Shown here: positions 15,507 through 18,994 of the stretch, piece by piece
Position numbering within the stretch: position 1 is the stretch's first letter
How the letters are laid out: every line of letters starts with the position of its first letter
Source: Candidatus Sodaliphilus limicaballi
GTDB taxonomy: Bacteria > Bacteroidota > Bacteroidia > Bacteroidales > Muribaculaceae
Direction of reading: 5' to 3'
DNA length: 18,994 bases
NCBI GenBank assembly: GCA_018065815.1
Contig: JAGHSP010000155.1
Coordinates: 1 to 18,994, forward strand
Position numbers and translations under genes: made by a program
Notes under the pieces: generated by a model
What the model was told of the DNA's origin: nothing
Databases searched by the model: none
What the model saw: only the letters and a program-made list of their open reading frames with translations

Positions 15507-16964
15507 ATGAGGATTATGAAGTCATTATCAGTGCTTTTCCTGTTGCTTGTGTTGCCGGTTGTGGCGGTGGCGCAGGCATCTGATAGTATTTGCCACCCGC
15601 GGCACGAGTTGCAGATTTCTCCGATTCCCCTGGTTGGGGCAGGAGTTGTTGCAATGGCTGCCAATGGCGCCGAGCGCTCTGTCCCTGCCGACGGCGGGAC
15701 GAAGTCGCACAACCGTCTCGACGACGTGCTGCAATTCTCCCCGCTTGTAGCCACCTGGGGCCTCAAAGCCTGTGGGGTGGAAGGACGCAGCGACTGGAAA
15801 CGGCTGGCAGTGAGCAACGCTCTGTCGATGGGCATCATGGCCGGATTGAGCCAGGGGTTGAAGCACACTGTGAATGAGATGCGTCCCAACGGCTCGGCAA
15901 ACAACTCGTTTCCCTCGGGACACACTGCCACGGCATTTGCCGCAGCAACTATCATGCACAAGGAATATGGCCTTACCCGCAGCCCGTGGTACTCGGTGGG
16001 CGCCTACTCGGCAGCCGCAGCCACCGGCATCTTGCGCGCCCACAACAACCGTCACTGGGCCAGCGACATACTGGTGGGCGCGGGAATAGGCATCATCAGC
16101 ACCGACCTGGGATACCTCATCACCGACCTTATTTTCAAGGACAAAGTCACAAAGACATACCCCCATGACCACGATGCCGACTGGCGCCAGGACCCGTCGT
16201 TTTTCTCGGCCAGCCTGGGCACGTCTATCCCGCTGGCAGGCATCGACATTGACCAGTCTCTGCTCGACACCGCCCACTCGGCCCCGGTTGAAACAGGATT
16301 TGACAAGGCAAACCTACTCCACCCCACGCTTCGCCTAGGCCCCGCCACCACGGTGAGCATCGAGGGCGCATGGTTCCTGCACCGCAATGTGGGTGTGGGT
16401 GCGCAAGTGTCGCTATGCGAGATGCCAGTGCGAGCCGACGGGCTCAACATCTACTCGGTGGAGATGCTTTCCGGCGGCAAGCAGTCGCTCTCGATGCTGC
16501 CCGGGCATGGCATGATGCAGACGGTTGACAACCTAACCAGCTACACCGCCACGGCAGGCGTATATGGCTCGATAGCGCTGAACCACCGTTTCGCCCTGGG
16601 AGCAAAGGCACTAGCCGGTGTGCGCATGGCGAGCTCATGCTGTCTTGACGCTAGCGAAGGCGTGAATGTGGACGGCAACGCGTCTATTGCCCGCGAACGC
16701 CTCACGCTCAAACCGTCGACCTCACTGGCATGCACCGCAGGCTTGAACCTCACCATGCTCACGCACAACGGCATGGCATGCAAGTTTTTCATCGACTACA
16801 ACCACACACGGTTCAGCTACGACGCCACCTACGAGCGCGAAACACAACTTGCGCCAGTGCTGTCGCAATCGGCACCGCCCGCAGCCACGGCAACAGCGTC
16901 GTCGCGCCACACCCTGGGCACCGTCACCACCGGCGTGGCATTGCAGCTGCAACTTGCCAGGTAG
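15507..16964 (+). CDS. PAP2-family phosphatase with long C-terminal extension
   Basis: PAP2 enzymes remove phosphate from lipid phosphates such as undecaprenyl pyrophosphate or phosphatidate, or from lipid A. The 485-residue product has a signal peptide (cleavage after Ala-Val-Ala-Gln, about residue 23) and a PAP2 domain at about 70-205. All catalytic motifs are present: K-x6-RP (Lys119, Arg126-Pro127), PSGH (136-139) and R-x5-H-x3-D (Arg177, His183, Asp187). The last ~270 residues are not part of the phosphatase; their alternating polar/hydrophobic strands and repeated glycine turns suggest an outer-membrane beta-barrel, ending with an LGTVTTGVALQLQLAR strand. The start is ambiguous: ATG at 15507 or in-frame ATG at 15516, both compatible with the promoter. 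The substrate cannot be told, but the divergent glycosyltransferase operon makes an envelope-lipid role plausible. Confidence 0.85.
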   Translation: MRIMKSLSVLFLLLVLPVVAVAQASDSICHPRHELQISPIPLVGAGVVAMAANGAERSVPADGGTKSHNRLDDVLQFSPLVATWGLKACGVEGRSDWKRLAVSNALSMGIMAGLSQGLKHTVNEMRPNGSANNSFPSGHTATAFAAATIMHKEYGLTRSPWYSVGAYSAAAATGILRAHNNRHWASDILVGAGIGIISTDLGYLITDLIFKDKVTKTYPHDHDADWRQDPSFFSASLGTSIPLAGIDIDQSLLDTAHSAPVETGFDKANLLHPTLRLGPATTVSIEGAWFLHRNVGVGAQVSLCEMPVRADGLNIYSVEMLSGGKQSLSMLPGHGMMQTVDNLTSYTATAGVYGSIALNHRFALGAKALAGVRMASSCCLDASEGVNVDGNASIARERLTLKPSTSLACTAGLNLTMLTHNGMACKFFIDYNHTRFSYDATYERETQLAPVLSQSAPPAATATASSRHTLGTVTTGVALQLQLAR

Positions 16965-17005
16965 CAGCCACATTCAAATTCAATCTGTGGTCTTTTCCAG
17001 ACAAG

Positions 17006-17040
17006 AATGCCATCACGGGGACTGTCCCTTTGATGGCATT
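17006..17040. repeat. 35-bp palindrome, copy 1
   Basis: AATGCCATCA and TGATGGCATT pair perfectly (10 bp). The stem continues inward past one mismatch and a G-T wobble through GGGA/TCCC to a three-base loop (CTG). It lies 42 bp after the PAP2 stop. It may help terminate PAP2 transcription, although no strong T-tract follows this copy. Confidence 0.85.
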
Positions 17041-17058
17041 CCGGACAAACACAGACAA

Positions 17059-17093
17059 AATGCCATCACGGGGACTGTCCCTTTGATGGCATT
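17059..17093. repeat. 35-bp palindrome, copy 2
   Basis: The sequence is identical to copy 1 over all 35 bases, in tandem at a 53-bp interval, and the flank AGACAA(G)AATGCC is also shared. T-rich sequence (TTTTAATGTTTTATTTT) follows, so this copy could act as a plus-strand terminator. It ends about 20 bp before the dusB promoter. Confidence 0.85.
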
Positions 17094-17111
17094 TTAATGT
17101 TTTATTTTCGT

Positions 17112-17137
17112 CTTTCGTAAAAAATTATTACTTTTGC
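17112..17137 (+). promoter_or_regulatory. Promoter of dusB, giving a nearly leaderless transcript
   Basis: TACTTTTGC (17129-17137) matches the TAnnTTTGC -7 consensus, and CTTTCG near 17112-17117 stands at the -33 position. The expected start (about 17141-17143) is only 2-4 nt before the ATG at 17145. Confidence 0.7.
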
Positions 17138-17144
17138 AGTTATA

Positions 17145-18152
17145 ATGAAGATAGGCAATATAGATTTAGGAGACCGTCCGGTCATGCTCGCCCCGATGGA
17201 GGACGTGACCGACTTGTCGTTCAGGAAGATATGTCGAGAGCAAGGCGCCGACATGGTTTACACCGAGTTTGTGAGCGCCGAGGCCCTGGTGCGCAACATC
17301 AACAGCACCGTGCGCAAGCTCAACATCGCTCCTGGCGAGCGTCCTGCTGCTATCCAGATTTATGGCCGCGACGTGGATTCGATGGTCGAGGCCGCACGCA
17401 TCGCCGAGCAGGCTAACCCCGAGGTTATCGACATCAACTTTGGCTGCCCGGTGAAGAAGGTTGCCGGCAAGGGCGCCGGAGCAGGCATGCTCCGCAACAT
17501 CCCGCTGCTGCTCGAGATCACCCGCGAGGTGGTGAAGGCGGTGAAACTCCCCGTCACGGTCAAGACCCGCCTGGGATGGGACCACAACAGCAAGATCATC
17601 GTGGACCTTGCCGAGCAGCTGCAAGACTGCGGCATCCAGGCACTCTCGATCCACGGCCGCACACGCTCGCAGCTCTATAACGGCGATGCCGACTGGACCC
17701 TCATAGGCGAGGTGAAGAATAACCCGCGCATGACGATTCCCATCATAGGCAACGGCGACATCACATCACCGCAAAAACTGGTCGAGTACTTCAACCGCTA
17801 TGGCGTGGACGGCATCATGGTGGGCCGTGCCTCGATAGGCGCCCCGTGGATATTCCGCGAGATGAAGCACTACATGGCCACAGGCGAGATGCCCGTGATC
17901 AGCGACAGCGAGAAGATGACCCTGGTGCGACGCCAGATTGATGAGAGCATCGACCGCATCGACGAGTACCGCGGTATCCTGCACATACGCCGCCACCTTG
18001 CCGCGACACCGCTGTTCAAGGGCATCAAGGACTTCCGCCCCACCCGCATCGCCATGCTCCAAGCATCGACGCGCGACGAGCTGGTGGCTATCCTCGACCA
18101 TGTGGAGCGCGACATACTGCCCAACGAAGACTTGAAGATAAAGTTAGGATAA
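17145..18152 (+). CDS. dusB: tRNA-dihydrouridine synthase, DusB-like
   Basis: This flavoenzyme reduces specific uridines in the tRNA D-loop to dihydrouridine using FMN and NADPH. The 335-residue product has the usual length and a TIM-barrel Dus domain with all key motifs: LAPMEDVTD (15-23) at the FMN site, INFGCPVKKV (97-106) with catalytic Cys101, VKTRLGW with Lys140, IHGRTR (169-174) with His170, NGD (203-205) and MVGRASIGAPW (225-235) for phosphate binding. The C-terminal helical tRNA-binding part follows (about 245-330). The DusB assignment within the Dus family rests on overall pattern. It has its own promoter and probably continues into the GIN gene 24 bp downstream. Confidence 0.93.
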   Translation: MKIGNIDLGDRPVMLAPMEDVTDLSFRKICREQGADMVYTEFVSAEALVRNINSTVRKLNIAPGERPAAIQIYGRDVDSMVEAARIAEQANPEVIDINFGCPVKKVAGKGAGAGMLRNIPLLLEITREVVKAVKLPVTVKTRLGWDHNSKIIVDLAEQLQDCGIQALSIHGRTRSQLYNGDADWTLIGEVKNNPRMTIPIIGNGDITSPQKLVEYFNRYGVDGIMVGRASIGAPWIFREMKHYMATGEMPVISDSEKMTLVRRQIDESIDRIDEYRGILHIRRHLAATPLFKGIKDFRPTRIAMLQASTRDELVAILDHVERDILPNEDLKIKLG

Positions 18153-18176
18153 CGAACACATACAAAAATAAATATT

Positions 18177-18905
18177 ATGAAGAAACTAAGTTTTTTAGTA
18201 ATAATGACACTGGCCATGCTCACATCGCTCAACGCTGTGGCACAGGTCGAGAATTTTGACATCAACGTGGGTGATTTCACACAGTTAGTCGTTGACAACA
18301 ACATTGACGTTGTGTACAAGCCCAGCAAAACGCTCGCAGGGCATGTGCAGTTCAAGGCCACCAAAAAGGTTGCCAACAACCTGATTTTCAATTATGCCAG
18401 CAAGAAGAAGAAACTCACAATCCAGGTGGCAGAGGACATGATGGGCAAGGACCAAACTCCCTTGCTCACAGTGTATTCCAGCACGCTGGTATTTGCCGAG
18501 AACAATGCCGACAGCACCGTGACGGTTTTTGTTCCCAAGGGTGTCAAGGAGTTTACCGCCGTGAGCTCGCGCAACGGCGACACCAAGCTGAAAGAAGTGG
18601 ACGTGGAAAAACTCACAGTGAGGATCAAGACCGGCTGGGGCGACATCTATGCCAGCGGCAAGTGCGACCAGCTGGTGGTGAGAGGACTGGGCACCGGCGA
18701 CCTTAATGTGCAGGAACTCAAAGCCCGCACTGCCGATGTGCGTTACACCGGCAGAGGAGTGGTGAGGTGTGATGTGACCGACGAACTCAAGGTGAAAGGA
18801 ACCGGAGGCGCCAAGGTGCTCTACAAGAAGCTGCCTGCCAATGTTTCCAAAGCCAAGCTCCTGAGAGGCATCCACCTAGGCCTGCTCGGAGACGAGAAAA
18901 AATGA
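18177..18905 (+). CDS. Exported GIN-domain (DUF2807) protein
   Basis: This 242-residue protein has a signal peptide (cleavage after Ala-Val-Ala-Gln, residue 23). The body matches the Bacteroidota 'head GIN' domain (DUF2807): FTQLVVDNNIDVVYKPS near the start, a central strand set with VFVPKGVKEFTAVSSRNGD, then repeated short strands with GTGDL and YTGRG turns forming a beta-helix. The biochemical role of the family is not established; the fold resembles polymer-forming or adhesin-like beta-helices. It begins 24 bp after dusB with no promoter match between, so it is likely co-transcribed. It lacks a lipobox and, unlike the 386-3211 product, lacks a T9SS-like tail, so it is probably periplasmic. 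Confidence 0.82.
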   Translation: MKKLSFLVIMTLAMLTSLNAVAQVENFDINVGDFTQLVVDNNIDVVYKPSKTLAGHVQFKATKKVANNLIFNYASKKKKLTIQVAEDMMGKDQTPLLTVYSSTLVFAENNADSTVTVFVPKGVKEFTAVSSRNGDTKLKEVDVEKLTVRIKTGWGDIYASGKCDQLVVRGLGTGDLNVQELKARTADVRYTGRGVVRCDVTDELKVKGTGGAKVLYKKLPANVSKAKLLRGIHLGLLGDEKK

Positions 18906-18963
18906 GTCTGCCGCAAAAAAATGCGAAACCTTTACTGGGGGCGTAACCATTCACCAATGGGAC

Positions 18964-18994
18964 TCCCCGCGCGGATCTCACCGATTTCACTGAT
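18964..18994. repeat. Degenerate intergenic repeat, inverted copy at window end
   Basis: The complement reads ATCAGTGAAATCGGTGAG, then ATCCGCGCGGGGA. It matches 15378-15409 with a few changes. It continues to the window edge, so its full extent is unknown. Confidence 0.5.

Overview
The window looks like chromosomal DNA of an anaerobic Bacteroidales bacterium, most likely of the Muribaculaceae/Prevotella type. The reasons are a complete core locus of the type IX secretion system (T9SS), found only in the Bacteroidota; promoters of the Bacteroidota form TAnnTTTGC; a C-terminal T9SS-like sorting domain; a DUF2807 (GIN) protein; and no Shine-Dalgarno-type spacing before starts. The family assignment is inference; the phylum is secure. 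No tRNA, rRNA, CRISPR array, transposase or phage gene was seen.

Layout. Positions 1-385 hold one copy of a dispersed structured repeat and the terminator of the first gene. Positions 386-10489 (all minus strand) are the T9SS block. Reading 5'->3' on the minus strand it runs porT, porP/sprF, porK/gldK, porL/gldL, porM/gldM, porN/gldN. It is followed, after a 251-bp gap and under its own promoter, by a 941-residue secreted protein whose C-terminus looks like a T9SS sorting signal. Positions 10490-11077 are non-coding and hold two tandem copies of the dispersed repeat, a short direct repeat and a probable terminator. Positions 11078-15060 (minus) form a tight three-gene operon: a membrane GT2 glycosyltransferase, an AT3-type acyltransferase and a cytoplasmic protein of about 15 Sel1 repeats. 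Positions 15061-15506 are a divergent intergenic region with a promoter at each edge and a nested inverted-repeat element between them. On the plus strand follow a PAP2 phosphatase with a long C-terminal extension that may be a beta-barrel (15507-16964), two tandem 35-bp near-perfect palindromes, dusB (17145-18152) and a GIN-domain exported protein (18177-18905).

How the genes work together. PorL and PorM form the proton-driven inner-membrane motor. PorK and PorN form the periplasmic ring under the outer membrane. PorP and PorT are outer-membrane parts of the same system. The 941-residue protein is a natural candidate substrate. T9SS substrates are commonly anchored to a surface glycolipid, so the nearby glycosyltransferase/acyltransferase pair could modify envelope glycans, but this link rests on proximity only.

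I found no wholly new gene system. The least explained items are non-coding: the three-copy structured repeat bracketing the T9SS block, the nested inverted repeat at 15163-15447, the paired palindromes before dusB, and a plus-strand terminator-like hairpin at 3396-3449 that belongs to no visible gene.
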